DNA of 64,000 nucleotides from Parasponia andersonii (GCA_002914805.1 JXTB01000028.1:1538513-1602512); one strand, 5' to 3'. Numbered from the stretch's first letter, positions 33,929-49,499 are shown. The notes: generated from the letters alone by a model not told the origin. A program made the numbers and translations.

Positions 33929-36900
33929 TTAATTTCGGGATAAGAATCCTTTGAATAAGAGGACTCCAATACCCCCAGCTGCCAGTGTCAAGATCAGAGG
34001 AACTGTGAAATTTTCGGCGTCATATGTTATGTTTTTCCTTTTACTTCTGACTTGGCAAGACCTATCTCCCGGGTTCTCACGGAGAAGATTGCCGATACTG
34101 TCCAACTGATGCATGATTTGTCTCTGTCCCCTTGCTATACTTGATATCTGTGGCGAAATTCGGATTAGTACACATCATAAATATTAATGAATCAACCAAC
34201 TAATGTGCTCTAAGTGAGTGTTTTCTGTTGGTTACTGCATAAATAATTGAAATAACGGGAAATGCAAACCCAATTATCACAACCATGTGAAACTATAACG
34301 CAGATAAATAGTGTGATCTTGTTACATTCTAACTCCAAGTAGACCTACCATATTGAACAGGAGCAAACTTGATATTTTGATAAAACTCATAACAAATCGA
34401 TTATGTCACTTATCAATTTTCCATTGGTCTGTAATAAGATTGAATAGAGATGCCCCGACTTTAGTATTTAATTTATGTGATCTAAACACTAAGACACGCT
34501 TCAACTTTAGTATTTAATTTATGTGATCTAAACACACAGACACTAGAACTTTTCTTAGTAATGTTTGCGTTTTCTGTTTTCTGTTTTTGTTTGTGTGTGT
34601 GTGTGTTTTTCTTTTTACAAAAACAAAAAGGTCAATTCTCACTTCATTGCTTAGTAATGCTAGATCCAATGTTGATTTTTCCCTTTTTTTTTTTTCCTTC
34701 GGAAGAGTTTGTTCTCAATAAGAGGTTAAGAACTCTTTTCGACTGCACCACCCCATTTAAAGTCAGAATCTCCATTATAAATCCCAAATCATATATCTAG
34801 GCCTTTTTATGCCACCCCTACCGTTTTTGCAATTTAAAGTAACAAGAGCTCACAGATCTTAAACTTGAAACCAAAGGGTTGGACCATATAAATACCTCTT
34901 CCAGAACAGGAAACTCCTTTGCCAACTGGGAAGAAGATAAAGAATTAGGCATTATAGATCCAGTCATGGAACAATTGCCTACTCTAGACATGAAGTAGGA
35001 AGTCGGAGCAGAGCCATTGCACGCTTCAGCTTGGAGAGCAATGTTTTGTTGGCTAGCAGAGCTTTTCTTCTGACTTAACTTGGAATTAAGCTCTTCAATG
35101 TGATTCGTAAACTCATCCATTCTATCATTCAGAGAGGAAATTTGTTCTGAAAGCTGACACATGGAGAGAGGAAAAAAGTGCAAATTGATGAGTGAAGAGT
35201 TTTACTAGTTGAGCTATTGTGCAAAAGCACTATAGGAAGATCATTAAAAACAACAAAGATAAAGAATCAGCATACCTGGTTTGCTAGTGTTGCATTTGCC
35301 TCTGAACTTCTCTCTTCATATCTTTGACCGTTAGTAGCATATCCAGTAAGCTTAGAAATGTTCTTGTCCCTTTGCGTTGTATATGACTGTGACATGCCAC
35401 TATTCATGATAAACAAAGACCACCAAAGGAATTGAGCATAAGAAGAAACTCAATTTATTATTAATAAAAAATAAATAAAAAATCCAACGTAGAAGCTGTT
35501 TCACAAAATCATAGTCCTTCCAGATCTGAAATAAATCAGTTGTTTGTAAAATCAACAGACACGTTGGGAGACACCAGGGACGTTAGAGACACTTTTATTT
35601 CTATTTTCATTTTTACAAGGTAAAATAGTAGGTCTTTTATAATAAAAATTAGGCTTGTTATCATATCGTTGAAGCCCTATTTTCAAACACATACATTCAC
35701 AGAACTTTTGTATCCCATATTCAACAACATGGAATCTCCTAACATTGTTAGAATGTTTGTGTTTAAATAACCCACTCAGGTCATCTACAAGTAGGAATGT
35801 GATACAGGTACAAAACAATTAGTAAATATCCAGTTCTCAAATAGTAGATTCTAAATGACTACCCAAACCTACTTTGGTTTCTAGGGCCCTTGTTATAGTG
35901 TACTCCAAACATCTACCGACTCAATTTAAATAAACAAATAAAANAATATCCAACAACAAACAAACAAACAAACCTTTTGAGATGCTTATTTCTCATGGCG
36001 ACCATATCTGCAGAGGCTCTAGAAAGTGCTTCTTTGGGGCTAGAAACCAGATCCTCATCCAGGCTGAGCTTTGTCTTCAAATCCTCTGGCAAAGCCTGCA
36101 AAATAGTCAAATCAAAATGTCCAAACACAAGAAAAGACATCATCAGCTTTGAAAGTTGTTAAACTACTCATATCCTAATGAAAGAGAGTGAGGAGAAATC
36201 AGGACAGAGAAATGATCATACCATGACCTCATTGACAAGCTTTTCCAATTGAATTTGTTCAATGTATGTCCGAGGAGTGTATGAACCTTCCAAACCAAGC
36301 TGCTCAGCAACACACCTTACCACTAATCTATCTTTTCCTTGCACCTTTTAGTTAACATGCAAGAAAGTAAGTTGAGAATGACTTGTATAAATATCACTAA
36401 TGAGAGTTAAACAGAGTGAACAAGATAATAATCTTCGTTAAATGCATACAGGAACCTCAACCCGTCGAACAATACCTGAACATACTGGCGATTTAATTGT
36501 TCCAGCCAATCAAGTTTAACACACACCCTATCACTGGAAAATACATGGGTGCTTCTTTTGAGGATAGTTGCAATTGTGTAACCCAAGGCCATTAGTCCTC
36601 CAAGAAGCCGAACACTGACCTCAAAAGTTATTCTTGGTGAGATGACAAAAGGATTATCTGTCACCCATTCCTGAAAGGGAAATCACATGAATCATATTAT
36701 GGAGAATTGGTTATGTACATAAATCCATGTGACTCATGAGAAGAGAAGTCAAGAATCAAGTAAGAAGATGACACACTCAAATATGCTAATGAGAGATAAT
36801 TAATCTGAGTGGACATGGTAAATTTGAACAACGGTGCCAGAAAAGAGCCTCCCCATATTTTCCCCAATTATTTGGAGATTCCTACAGTAAATAATTCCTA

Positions 36901-39165
36901 GTACTTAAACACTCCTAAAGATAATATAAGTTTATTGAATCATATAGCTAAGCATTGAGCTCTGACATCAAGTATTAAATTTGTATGTGTGTATGCGTAA
37001 TCTGCCAGTAAACCTAGCCCATCTTGCCCTACCAAGATCTGTCCCAAATAAATTAAGAAATTTGGGTTCCTGTAACTGCATACTATGTCTAGTGTAGAGT
37101 GCTTTCTAGGACTCTATTAAAATTTTTTAGAGAAATATTGGTGTGTGTCATTCAGTATCCTTATTAGCCCTCAAGCATGTGATGTAAGATAGCACTATAT
37201 GCATGTCTTTACAATCCCAAAATGACTTCAACCCAACTACTGAAGGCTGGCTGGTATGAGTCGTCTCACACATGCTTAACAATGGAAATACAGAATAACA
37301 GAATCAAGGCAAACCTCAAACATGAGACTGTATTTTCCATCTTTATTCCGCATCCTTAAATAAGATTGGCAAGATTCAGGGTCTTCCCCAGGTGGTAAAA
37401 GGTATATATCATAAGTCTGTTCTGTTGATTCAGTATATTCTTCAGAAAGAATAGTCTTGATTTGATCCACTGTCACCTTCCTCGCTGACTACAAGAAAAG
37501 CAACACTCATTTGTCAATATAAAATAAGGTATAACAACAAAAGGACTAGCACTCATTACCAAAATAAACATATCAAGTGAAAATGAAAGAAGTGGGAATT
37601 AACCTTTAATATATAAGTGGGACTCTGAAATCCAGTAAAAGGATTAAACTTGTTAATAATTTTAATATGTGCTGTTTGGAGATCGGGCTCGATGAAGGCC
37701 TTGTACATTGGATATACCTGTAGAGTCCTAAGATATTGAGTACTTTAAATTAATTACTTCACTGCATATTTGAATATAACACTCTAAAAAGGAAAAATTT
37801 GTACTGTCTCGGATATCTGATGAATTATTTCTTCTGGTTCCTGGCCAGCTCGTTGTATATCCCGTATAACCCTTTTGACAAGGTCAAAGTGAACCCCACC
37901 TGTGACTGATACTCGAAGGTCCAGTAGAGGCCGCAACCTTTCACTCAAAGCATAGATGCCCTCAATGATCACAATACGAGAGCTAGGGACTTCAACTGTC
38001 CTGTCACCAGTACAAGCTTAAATTAATAATTCAACAAGACAAGTTGAATATGAAGATCAACAACCATAGCAAACTTAGACAAAGAGTTCTCAAGCAACTA
38101 CCCACAAATAACTTCAGGAAAATATATCTCTAAATCTATCGATATAAAAAGGACTAGAAGCAGATAAGGAAATGCGTTCTCTAATCCCAGGTAAGATGCG
38201 CCTTCACTTAGGTGAGATGAGAAACATAATTCCGAATTACATGGGGAAAAAGTATGCATCATTTATTTCATTTTCAGTGCCAATATCAAACAAGTAAAGT
38301 TCCATTTTTTTTTTTTAATCTTTGTGTTTAATAGAAGTTCCTTTCATTCTAAGTTCCATAAAACATTTTGTCTTTCATCTAGCTCTCTATAAAACAATGA
38401 GACCATAAGCACGCTAAGCTATTGACATTGATGGATAAGAGGTAACCTGTATCCAATGCGAGAGCTAGACTTGAAATCATAGATTGGGACCTGGACCTGC
38501 TTCCCTTCCTTTAGATCATTGACATTCTGAAGCAATGTGTCATAGTCTGTCAAACGTGGATCTGTTTAACAGAAATAGGGGAGGTGGAGGGGAGGAACCA
38601 AAAGTGTCATGATCTTTATTGGCCTCACTTCAATTTAATTATGCAAATAGATTAGAAAAAGAATGTCGTATAATTGATGAGATCAGATAAATATGATTGA
38701 GAAGTGATCCCAGAGGAAAAAAATGTTCAAGAGTATCTTTAAAGATTGTACTTCACTTGATCCTTGAGAAGAATATAGGATACGTTAAAGCTTTCCAAGA
38801 TAAGTAAATCTAGCAAAAGGTGATTTACCATCAAAGTTTCCATCAACAATTCGACTAGCATCATTATAGTTGTCCATTGAAATGACCACAATGCTGGGCA
38901 TAAAGTTGAGTATCTTCTCTGTAAATACAGTTTTCCCAGCTCCAGAAGGACCTGCCAACCCTATCAATATTATTCCATCATTGTTTTGAGCCAATAATTG
39001 GCACGCACGGATGACTATAAAGAAACCCTTCTCAAAGGACAGAGAATCTTGAATGGAAACAATCTCATAGCGATTTGAATCCTTTCTCTTAACCAATCGG
39101 ACTTGATCTTTTAAAAGGCCTGGCTTTCTCTCGATTGAATCAGCACCAGAGGTATCTTTAGCCAT
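33929..39165 (-). CDS. TTM1/TTM2: Triphosphate tunnel metalloenzyme with uridine-kinase-like P-loop domain (TTM1/TTM2 type), 658 aa
   Basis: Eleven coding exons on the minus strand: 39165-38829, 38561-38447, 38000-37805, 37717-37604, 37488-37315, 36670-36476, 36344-36222, 36095-35974, 35399-35276, 35153-34896 and 34147-33929. All have GT-AG edges and consistent phase, giving 1977 bp. Residues 1-215 are a P-loop kinase-like domain (GPSGAGKT at 72-79). About 230-400 is the CYTH tunnel domain. A Ser-rich, partly coiled-coil stretch follows (about 460-560), and a hydrophobic C-terminal segment (about 633-652) fits a tail anchor. Arabidopsis TTM1 and TTM2 have this layout and length. They hydrolyse pyrophosphate, sit on the outer mitochondrial membrane, and act in senescence (TTM1) and immunity (TTM2). 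Which of the two this is cannot be told by eye. A 5' untranslated exon probably joins at about 39185. Confidence 0.95.
34458..34540. repeat. 46-bp direct duplication in the last intron of the TTM gene
   Basis: 'actttagtatttaattta' and the bases after it occur at 34458 and again at 34504, nearly identical. This is a simple recent tandem duplication in non-coding sequence. Confidence 0.85.
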
Positions 39166-40720
39166 TAGAGATAAGTTGAACTACTCTGAGAAAAGGAATA
39201 GATAAGAACCAAAATAAGTTAAGAACTAACGAAAAACAAAAGTAACTCCAGACGCATCTATATCGTGGTAAAGAATGATAAACAAACACACTTGGACTAC
39301 AAGTGACATGAACAAAACGAATACAAAATTCAACAGAAAAAAGAAACAACGAAATCCCATTCTTTTCTGCCTTACATAAAGGTCTGTAAAACAGACTGGT
39401 TTGTAAGTTTCATATAAAACGAATTGAAGCTACTCACATATGAAAACAAAAAGAATTGAAGACTATCTTAGATGCCTTTCGGATGTAAAGGGAAAATAGT
39501 GTAGTCGTCCCAATACTAAGAAAACATAATGGCCCATCTCAAATGATATGCTTGCTGCAATGAAACATTAGAATCATTCAATATTTTCAAAGATGGAGCC
39601 ATAAATTACACTTTTTTAAGAACTGACAAACTATATCAACCAGTAGATACACTATTCTACTATATGTAACTCATATTCAAAACAAGTCTCAAGTGGCGTT
39701 TCCATGCAAAGGACTATAGAGGTGAGATGGAGGAAACAAAAATAAAAGGAAAAAGAAAAAGAGGAAAACAAAAAACAAAAAACAAAACAAAACTACGAGA
39801 AAGTTAAAGCACTGCTAATTTACTATGTCTTCGGGAAGATCATCACGGCACTTGCCATTGGTTTAGTCTCATTATATTGGTCATAGGAAATTTAATAATA
39901 AAACGCAATCAAATTTCATATTCACACGTTATGGATTGTAATCTGTACCACACCACCCGATCATAAAATAGACATATTTCAAAGTAACTATAATTTTATA
40001 TAAAAAAGTTGCTATTGGAGATCCAGACTCTACAAAACACATTATATTTATACATAAGCTTTATCAGCACACGTTTTCTCAGAACCACATCAAAACTTAA
40101 TGTATACAGACAAGGATCATCACATACAGTGACCTCAACAAAACAACAAAAAGTTCAATACAAACAACATTCACCATAACAAAAGCTAAAATTAAGGATC
40201 AACAAAACACTAAACACCACAAAACAAAAACACCCAGAAAAGAAATTTACATAACCAATGACTAAAACCAACAACAACCCAGTTCTAAGGCCTTGTTTGG
40301 ATCTAACGTTTTTACGGCATAAAGAAACCGCCTTAACGAAAACATGAATCAAAGCAGAGAAAAACAAGAATGACCCAGAAGTTAGAACGAGGAAACAAAC
40401 AAAACCCAGAAGATAAAATCGATCAAAAAACCAAACCAATGTATGTGTATGCGGTGATCAGAGGCACAGACCGAGTCAGTTGTTTTGTCAGGGCAATGAC
40501 ACCCTCAGTGAGTTGAGCAATATTAACTCAGCAGAGCAGACCGGCCATTCCATTCGCCTTAAGGTCGGTTCTCCAAGACCTCTCTCTCTCTCTTTTCCTT
40601 CTCCTAACTCAAAGGAATGCGATTATTTTTTTTTCCCCGGATTTTTTTGGGAAGTGGGAATTCTAGAGAATCTGCTATAAACACTCGAGAGAAAGAGAGA
40701 GAGGGACAGAGCAACGCGCT
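39166..40720 (-). promoter_or_regulatory. Probable 5' untranslated intron, first exon and promoter of the TTM gene
   Basis: A 'ctcag' acceptor lies 20 bases before the ATG (edge at about 39185), so the leader is probably spliced. The likely first untranslated exon lies near 40450-40700, where the minus strand is pyrimidine-rich ('ctctctctttctctc'). No full-length frame is present between. The exact donor and transcription start were not resolved. Confidence 0.4.
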
Positions 40721-41506
40721 ATTTAATATTGTATAGCTTAATAACATGGTTTTTGTTTTTCTATTTATTTTTTTCCTTTTTTGTTTGGAGAAAAATTTGC
40801 ATTTATGAATTATGGTCAGTGGTCACCCCTCTAGAGGCCAAGTCCAGTCAACGCATAACGATGACTTTTGTAAAACAAAACTAAGCAAACCATTGTTGCC
40901 CATTCAACAACGATAGTAGTATCCCCTCAAAAAAAATAAAGAATAAAAGAATAAAACCACAATAACAATAGTCGTAGATTTAGAAAAGAGATTCTCTATT
41001 TATAATAACAATAATAATAAGAGCGACATTGGTTACAATAATAATAAGAGAGTTGTTAGCCACGCCTTTTTTTTTTTTTTTTCATTTTTCTATATATCTA
41101 TGTGCTTGATATGTGAATCTTATTATGTTCTGTAATATTTCACATGTCAATTGTTAAATATGAGATCGAAAAAAAGAGTAGAACAAGCACTTGCTAACAT
41201 TAATGATAAAGAGATTATAATATTAAAGTACACATTTTTCTTTTTTAGGGGGGAGAATAGGACAACTGTAGCATGGTAGCGGTGAGAGAGGTCGGGCCAG
41301 TGTGTCTTACGTGTTTGGGTGTGGTGGCTAATGGCCAAACCTCCAAGAGAGGAATTCTTTTTTCTTTTTGTTTTTTTTTTTTTAACTGTCAAATAAACCA
41401 TTGTACATTTCAAACCGCTTTGATCTAGGGGCACTTTTTTTTCTTCTAGGAAGTGGGGCGATGATGTTATTGATAACTATTATTATCCAGTACTTATATA
41501 TTGCGC

Positions 41507-41544
<38 letters not shown>

Positions 41545-43887
41545 AAGTATCATCAAGTAATGAATATAACTACCTTCAAAACAAATAATGAAGATAACTG
41601 TTATGCCTAAAACAAATTAATGTCAAATGCATTATTGAATAGCTGTTACAATTGAAACTTTGTTCACAATATTTTCATGAATATAAGTTATAGACATAAA
41701 GAGAGAATCAGCATGAATTATCAAATCAAACGAGGGAGAGACAGCCTAATTAATTCTATTTTGTTTTTTTTTTTTTAATTTTTTTTTTCTAGGTATGATA
41801 TCCAGTTGATTGCTAATTTAAACGTGGCATATCGGTTGCCTTCCAACTATAGGATATACTAAATTAATACTAATGAATTGTGTGCATAAATTGGGGAAGA
41901 TAATTCAGTGGTTGGTCTAGCTGCTCGTATCATAGAATATACTCTCCAACACATATATTTATAATTAATAGTCCCCCAGTTGATACGAAAACTAATTTTG
42001 CCATTTCCAATCTGCAAGACTTCAAAATGGCAAAGAAACAAAAAATACTTCAAAAAAAGGGGCCAAGAAAAATAGTCCCTTTTATGCAAAACATATGCAT
42101 GTTTGTACAATTTCGTGTTGTAGTTGAACATGCCTTAGCTTTACACATTAAAGAAGAAACGAAAATAGAGTTTTGTGTAGCTTCACTGTTACCACACATT
42201 TGTATGTTTAGCCCATTAGCAAGATAAGAAAGTACGGATTCGATCCTTCATGCTGAGATATGTTACTTTTAATTTGTACCTTTCATTACTTTCGTCCTCT
42301 CAAAAATCAATTCAAATTGTACAAAGGTAATCAAAATATCCCAAAAACAAAAGATCATATTCTTTTATTCTCAGCCTGTCCTATGAAAATTATAGGAAAA
42401 TTTTAATATATTTACTTGGAAAGTGTATAAACCTTAAGAGGAAAACTTCAGGTAATAAAGAAGGTGAGAATATGAGATGAATATGATATATAAACAATAA
42501 TTTGGAAGTCAGGAAGAGCTAAATCTCAATATCACTTATGAAGTTGTCTGATAAATATAAGGAAAATAAATGCTTACTGCCCCCTCACATTAAAGTCAAA
42601 TAAAGAGTGAACTATTAATATTATACTCAAGCTATTAACATATAAAATAAAAAAAAAAAAAAGACTAAAACTACTCTTAGATATTGCGATAATCACCAAA
42701 AATCATTAATTCAGCATCTTCTCTCCAATTAAAAGCACATGAAATTTCCAGGAAAAAAAAAAAGTACATGAAATTGAAAACTGAAAATGATATATAACAT
42801 GCGTTGGGGAAAAAAAAAAAATGATCACCTTTTTAATATTTTTCTTCTTGTTTTGGGGAATTGACTATAGAGAAGTTTGGTGGGGATGGATGGTGCAATA
42901 GATTTTTGGCGCTGACCAGAAAGCAAAAGATATTTAATCGAAGTTGAATAAATTTCGAATGAGGACAGAAGAAGCTTCCTTATATAACCAACTGCTCCTA
43001 GGTTACCAAGGTTACTTTTCGTTTAAAATGTCTTTTAGACTTCATTAATTTAATATATAGAGATCTCATGGATCAATATTATAGTCACACGAAACAATAA
43101 TTAATATTATTTCTTATTCAATTTAAAATAAATTGTAAAATAGAAAAAAAAAAATGAATGAACGAATATGGTTGGAGCTTGAGGCGTAGGAAAGAAACTT
43201 TGTCAACCTGATATGAGTCACCTACAGTATAAACTTTCTCTTTGCGTCCCTTGACCAAATATGTTCTTATATATTCCATAGTATTTATTACCCACCTTTT
43301 ATTTTCTTCTTCCTTTCTTTTTTTTGAGGAAATTTTCCTCCTCCTTTTAAGGGTCACATTAAATGTAGATTTGTTGATTTGATTAGCTAAAGGAAAAGCT
43401 AATATTCCTTACTTAGAAGAATAGATGATCCTCAGAGCTTAAAGAGAATAGTGAAATTTGCATAAAGGTATGTGACAAATGATAATAACTAAACTTCAAC
43501 AATTTTAAATAAATTAATTAATAAAAATAATCCTATAATATTCACTTGATCACGGTTTTATGCTAACAATAGATGCCAATAAAGGCGTAATTTTTTTTTT
43601 TTTTTAATGAAAAGGGCTTCTTTTGATTGATATTTCAATGTTTCACATTTTCGGTCACCGTCTCCATGAATGATATAACCAATCCCACTTTATACGCTTT
43701 TGTTTTTTCACACTAAATTCCTTTTTCTGACCTGGAAATTTTTTGTCCCTAGGCTTTACAAATTCTTTCATTACTATTAAGATGATGCTTTTTTTTTTTT
43801 CCTTTATGAAAAAGGAAATTCATATATATATATATATAGACATATATATATATATAAGGCAATAACATTTATAAATATAAACAAATA

Positions 43888-43940
43888 AAACTTAAAAAAG
43901 AGACCCCTTATATAAAACTTAAAAAAGAGACCCCTTATTT
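43888..43940. repeat. 28-bp tandem duplication
   Basis: 'aaaacttaaaaaagagaccc' and the bases after it occur twice with a 28-bp step. Confidence 0.9.
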
Positions 43941-44729
43941 ATGTCTATTTTTGGTTTTTTTTTGTGAGGAAATTATTTTTGGCTATTTGTTAATTGTTTT
44001 GCTATTTATTCCCACTAATTACAGGGAAAGGAAGTAGCGACCCAAACTATTGATCCATGTCCATTGACTTGTGTCCCTAGTGTTACTATTTTTTTTTAAG
44101 TAAAGCTTAATTAACGAGTTCTGTTTATTATAAATTAAAAAAGAAATATAGATTATTATTATTTAATTCTCACTCTATTTTATTGAAGATGATAAATTTT
44201 GACGCTTATTTTGAGTATAACTCGAACTTAAAATTGAGATCTCAAATAATAAGTGCTATTGCAACTTAAATCAACCCACTTCGACTAACAGTACGACATA
44301 AATTAACAAATAAATAAATGAGTGAGATTGTACTTAATATCTTAGTAGTTAGTATAATGCTTTTGAAATTAAAAAAAAAAAATTGTCATGAAGTTGTCTT
44401 TCTTTGAAATGTATGCAGGAGAAAGTACGTACACAAGTGTGGGAGATTCTAGAAGGCGATGGAAACGAAGCTTGGCATTACATTCATGCTTAATTTCTCG
44501 GTTTTAATGAGTAGTTCTATATATTGATCATGGACTTTGATTATGTATCTCTTATTTATATAAGAGTCATACTTTGGTCGGTGAGCCATGAATTAGAGTG
44601 GGTCTTATGCATAACTCACCATAATGGATAGTCCAGATAGAAATTAGTAAAATCTTTTGAATAAATTCTCGTATTCTTTGAATTTTGTGCCCATTTTATA
44701 TTCATAAACTAACTAATATATCAATATAT

Positions 44730-44875
44730 ATAATACCAAATCTAAAAATATAACGCACCCGTTATAAAAATTAATATACTCGGAATATCAACTAAAGTGG
44801 ATATAATACCAAATCTAAAAATATAATGTACCCATTATAAAAATTAATATACTCAGTGTATCAACTAAAGTGGAT
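44730..44875. repeat. 73-bp tandem duplication, two copies
   Basis: 'ataataccaaatctaaaaa' starts at 44730 and again at 44803. The copies differ at only a few positions. Confidence 0.9.
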
Positions 44876-45078
44876 ATATAATTAGATATATTAAGTGTAA
44901 AAATACATATTTAGCTGTTAAAAAAAAAAAAGAAAAAAAATGAACATTTATTAGTCGAGGTACTGTAATGTTGCTTCCCCAGACCAAATCCATTTCTTGA
45001 ACATGGAAGGCCTAACGACTCTCAGCCCACATAAGTATCAGTCCATCAATTTTTTTCTTTTTTCTTTTTTTTTTTGAG

Positions 45079-45240
45079 AAATGTTAAATATATTCTTTTT
45101 CTCATCCTCAATTACACTTTTAGTTTTAGCATACATTAATTCTACTATTTAATTTAATATTTTAATAATACAATAAAAATTAATAAAATCTACATGCTAA
45201 ATAATGAGATTGAAAAAATATAAAAAAGAATGTCTCTTGC
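45079..45240. mobile_element. MITE family B, copy 2 (about 160 bp)
   Basis: The ends 'aatgttaaatatattcttt' and, inverted, 'acattcttttttatatttt' are imperfect inverted repeats around an AT-rich core ('atttaatattttaataata'). It resembles the element at 25318-25478. Confidence 0.5.
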
Positions 45241-45621
45241 TTGTATAACTCTCTTGTATATATAACTCTTCTACAATAAGTCTTTCATGAATTCAATTTG
45301 TGTCAATTACGTGTAGTTGCTACTAAATTGAAAAGTCTTAACCACAACAGAAGAAAGTAGCAGTAGAATGAGCCAACCAATCTTATTACTTACACTCCAA
45401 ATTAGAAGAGAGCTACTAATCAAAGCGAAATCAACAACTAATTAAACATCAATCATATATTGATTTCATTTCGGTATAATTCTTTTGCAAATTACACTTT
45501 AATAACAATTTCAAAACATACAGAAGAAAAAACACATTTTTGTGGCACTGTAGTAGTACTCAAAATGAATAACGAGAGAATACAATCATCTCCCACCTGT
45601 TGTTGTGTTACGTATTAAAAC

Positions 45622-45652
<31 letters not shown>

Positions 45653-45667
45653 TTAAATAAAGTTTAT

Positions 45668-47009
<1,342 letters not shown>

Positions 47010-47039
47010 TGTTTCGCTTTCTGAAGGTTTTGCTTGAAT

Positions 47040-47100
47040 GAGTGAGATAGTGGGAGATATATATACATATATACATATATATATATATGTATGAGTGGGA
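47040..47100 (-). promoter_or_regulatory. AT-rich core promoter region of the peroxidase gene
   Basis: A (TA)-rich tract at about 47058-47090, 50-80 bp upstream of the ATG, contains several TATA-box-like words on the minus strand, followed by a pyrimidine-rich leader. The exact TATA box cannot be singled out. Confidence 0.35.
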
Positions 47101-48701
47101 CAATAAGAGGTGTGTACAACATAAAAGTGAAAAGAAAGCATAATTTTGCACATTTTGATTTCACCAGGTCGTTTGAGTAAATTGAATGAAGATTTCTGGG
47201 GTCAAGAGAGGATGCAACTAATATTTGGCCTGGTTGGTGGGTTCTCCGATACCAAAAGTTTCAGTGCCAGAGTTTTGAAGTAAACTTGTGTTTTTGCCCA
47301 AAACTATAGTCATTACTACAATATACTAGCGCTAGTCACCAAACCGGAAACTTATTGGAACACAATATTTAACCCCTTAAGTCCAAGTAATTAGCTTATT
47401 TAGTCTTGTATCTCTCACTTAAATATTAATAAGCTCAACTTGGAAGAAACATGGAAAATTTCTTATTCCCGAAGCTATTCCTACAATAGGCAAATCATTT
47501 ATTTTTTTTGGGCGGGACGCTGTTATTCCGTGTGAATTTCATTGGTTATTTTGACAATTTAGATTAAACTATAAAGCTTATATGATCTTATTGAACTTTC
47601 ATGCTAGTTGTCAAAGAAAAAATAGCCAAAAGTGCAATTAGGTCACACAATCACGGTCTCTTTTTGTACGTCATCCCTTTTAATTCTTTCGTTCCAAACA
47701 AGATTTGCATACGCGAATTTCTCATATTCTTGCTTTCTTTTCTCGGGGGCAAATGGAAAATGGCAAACCAGCAAATCTAGAATAGATGAGAAAATATGCA
47801 AATCGTGATCTTTCAAGTGCATAAGGAGAGCATTAAACGGTCTCACGTGTTTGAACAAAGTACCTTCTTTTCCTATTTGGACCTTGCGCATCTATTTGTG
47901 TGTGGTGTATATATACATATTTTGAGTTTTAACCCCGAACTTTCGGATCCAATGACTAAGATCTCTGTAAGTGGATTGTGATTTATGGACGAGGTATCTT
48001 ATGATCTTATACTAACTTCATCTGGGGTTCTATTATGCACAAATATTATGATGATACTTCTCAGTTCTCACAGCAAAGGAAAGCATTGTCTATATCTAAT
48101 TGGCCCATAGAACATAAACTAACAAACATCGAATGGGACAGAGCATGCACGACTAGAGATACAGTTGCAAACAAGACTGTCATTTCTATGAATTCCGATT
48201 CCACATAATTTGATTCTTTTTAATTTTGTCAAGCACCGGGAATTGAGTGTATCCATTTAGCCAGTTATTTTGTTTCAACTTTCGGACACTACATAGCATC
48301 AAAGGGCCGTAAAAACAAGGAACGAGAGAAAATTGGTTTCTTTTGTTATATCATGTATCTTGGATATCATGACTCCTGAGGATTAAAATCACATTCTGAA
48401 TTTAGATTTTAGAAAGTATCAATGCAATATGGTCCTCCTCTAGCTCTAAGTGGCTTTCAGAGACCAAGTAGGCTGAACTCCAAAGGCAAACAGAAACAAC
48501 AAAAACCTTTTTCACCATTATATATAAGCAAACATAACCTTCCGTTCCTCAATTCTAAACGATTTTTTATTCGAAAATAAAATGATTAAACATTAAAATC
48601 TGGAACCTGTTAGCTAAAACTACACGATCCCTTCCAAATGAGGTGAACAAAACAAAAATCTCTTTGGGCACTTCAAACCAGCAACTCTAAAACCTGGTTG
48701 T
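47100..48701. other. Spacer between the peroxidase and the PAC1-like gene
   Basis: No gene or repeat element was recognised. The left part is upstream sequence of the peroxidase. The right part (about 48480-48700) should hold the 3' untranslated end of the next gene. Confidence 0.5.
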
Positions 48702-49499
48702 TCAGGTATACAAATCAGAATCAAAATGATGATCCCTATTCTGGCTGGACCACAAACCTTCATCCTCAGCATTACCATGCACGCCTATATCCAAGCTAGG
48801 GGATACATTTCTGAGTATAGACTTAACCAGGGCAACTGCAGCACCACCCACTTCAGGCCATGCAACACAAAGAGCTCCCTTGATGTTCTTCATCTGGCAT
48901 CTAGCCAAGAGAGCTGCAGCCAGCCCATCCACCACACTTCCGGATGGAAGATAGTCCAACCGTCTCAGGGCATGGCTATCACTCAGCTCTATCCTTTCTG
49001 ATGACGTCTCCAGCTTGAAAGCAAATGTCTCATCAGGTGAAAGCCTACCACGAAAGTTCTGGCACCGAACAGAATCGAAAACCACTACCCTTTCAGGAAT
49101 AATTTGTTCACCAATCAGCAACTTAGCAGCAACATGAGCCCTCTCAGCAGCAATAGGGCACTGAACAGAGACAAGGAGAATCGAGTTCTTCGCGTCACCA
49201 ACATCATAAATATTGCAGGACTTGTCTCGAAGAGAAGGCTCAATGGAGTTTCCAGAAAAGGGTGTCTCGGGAAGTACAAGGCTTCCAATTAGGGCCTTGC
49301 AGGGTACATGGTGTAAGACATACAGGGAAGGGGAAGATATGGCAATGATGAGGAGATTCGGGCGGAGCGGCTCATTTGGTTTAGGATTAGAAAACAAGAG
49401 GAATGGGAAAGGAATAGGTGGTGAGGGAGGTGTAAAGTTATTGAGATCTTCCTCATGGAACCTTGATGGTGGGGGAATCTCAGTTAAAACATCTTCCAT
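48702..49499 (-). CDS. Probable proteasome assembly chaperone 1-like protein, 265 aa
   Basis: A single coding exon starts at ATG 49499 (MEDVLTEIPPPSRF). The frame is open eight codons further upstream but has no ATG there, and an acceptor-like 'cttttag' lies just before the ATG, so the leader is spliced. The N-terminus is Pro-rich (about residues 8-38). The rest is a mixed alpha/beta fold with hydrophobic strands (LLIIAIS, SILLVSVQCP, VVVFDSV), a long Ala-rich helix (GLAAALLARCQ) and an acidic tail. Length and layout resemble plant proteins annotated as proteasome assembly chaperone 1 (PSMG1), which pairs with chaperone 2 to build the alpha ring of the 20S proteasome. That naming rests on overall resemblance, not on a diagnostic motif, so it is tentative. 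It is an intact host gene. Confidence 0.85.
   Translation of the reverse strand: MEDVLTEIPPPSRFHEEDLNNFTPPSPPIPFPFLLFSNPKPNEPLRPNLLIIAISSPSLYVLHHVPCKALIGSLVLPETPFSGNSIEPSLRDKSCNIYDVGDAKNSILLVSVQCPIAAERAHVAAKLLIGEQIIPERVVVFDSVRCQNFRGRLSPDETFAFKLETSSERIELSDSHALRRLDYLPSGSVVDGLAAALLARCQMKNIKGALCVAWPEVGGAAVALVKSILRNVSPSLDIGVHGNAEDEGLWSSQNRDHHFDSDLYT

Larger units (their letters stand above)
40721..45078. other. Gene-free AT-rich spacer
   Basis: No supported coding sequence was found over 4.3 kb. It holds poly-A and poly-T tracts (for example 41068-41082 and 42648-42661), a (TA)n run at about 41511-41541, a 28-bp direct repeat at 43888-43940 ('cttaaaaaagagacccct' twice) and a 73-bp tandem duplication at 44730-44875. 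Confidence 0.6.

Noticed and set aside
40155-40439. 94-residue minus-strand frame, hydrophobic and Phe-rich
   Set aside because: It lies in the probable 5' untranslated intron of the TTM gene, has T-rich composition on that strand, and no family match.
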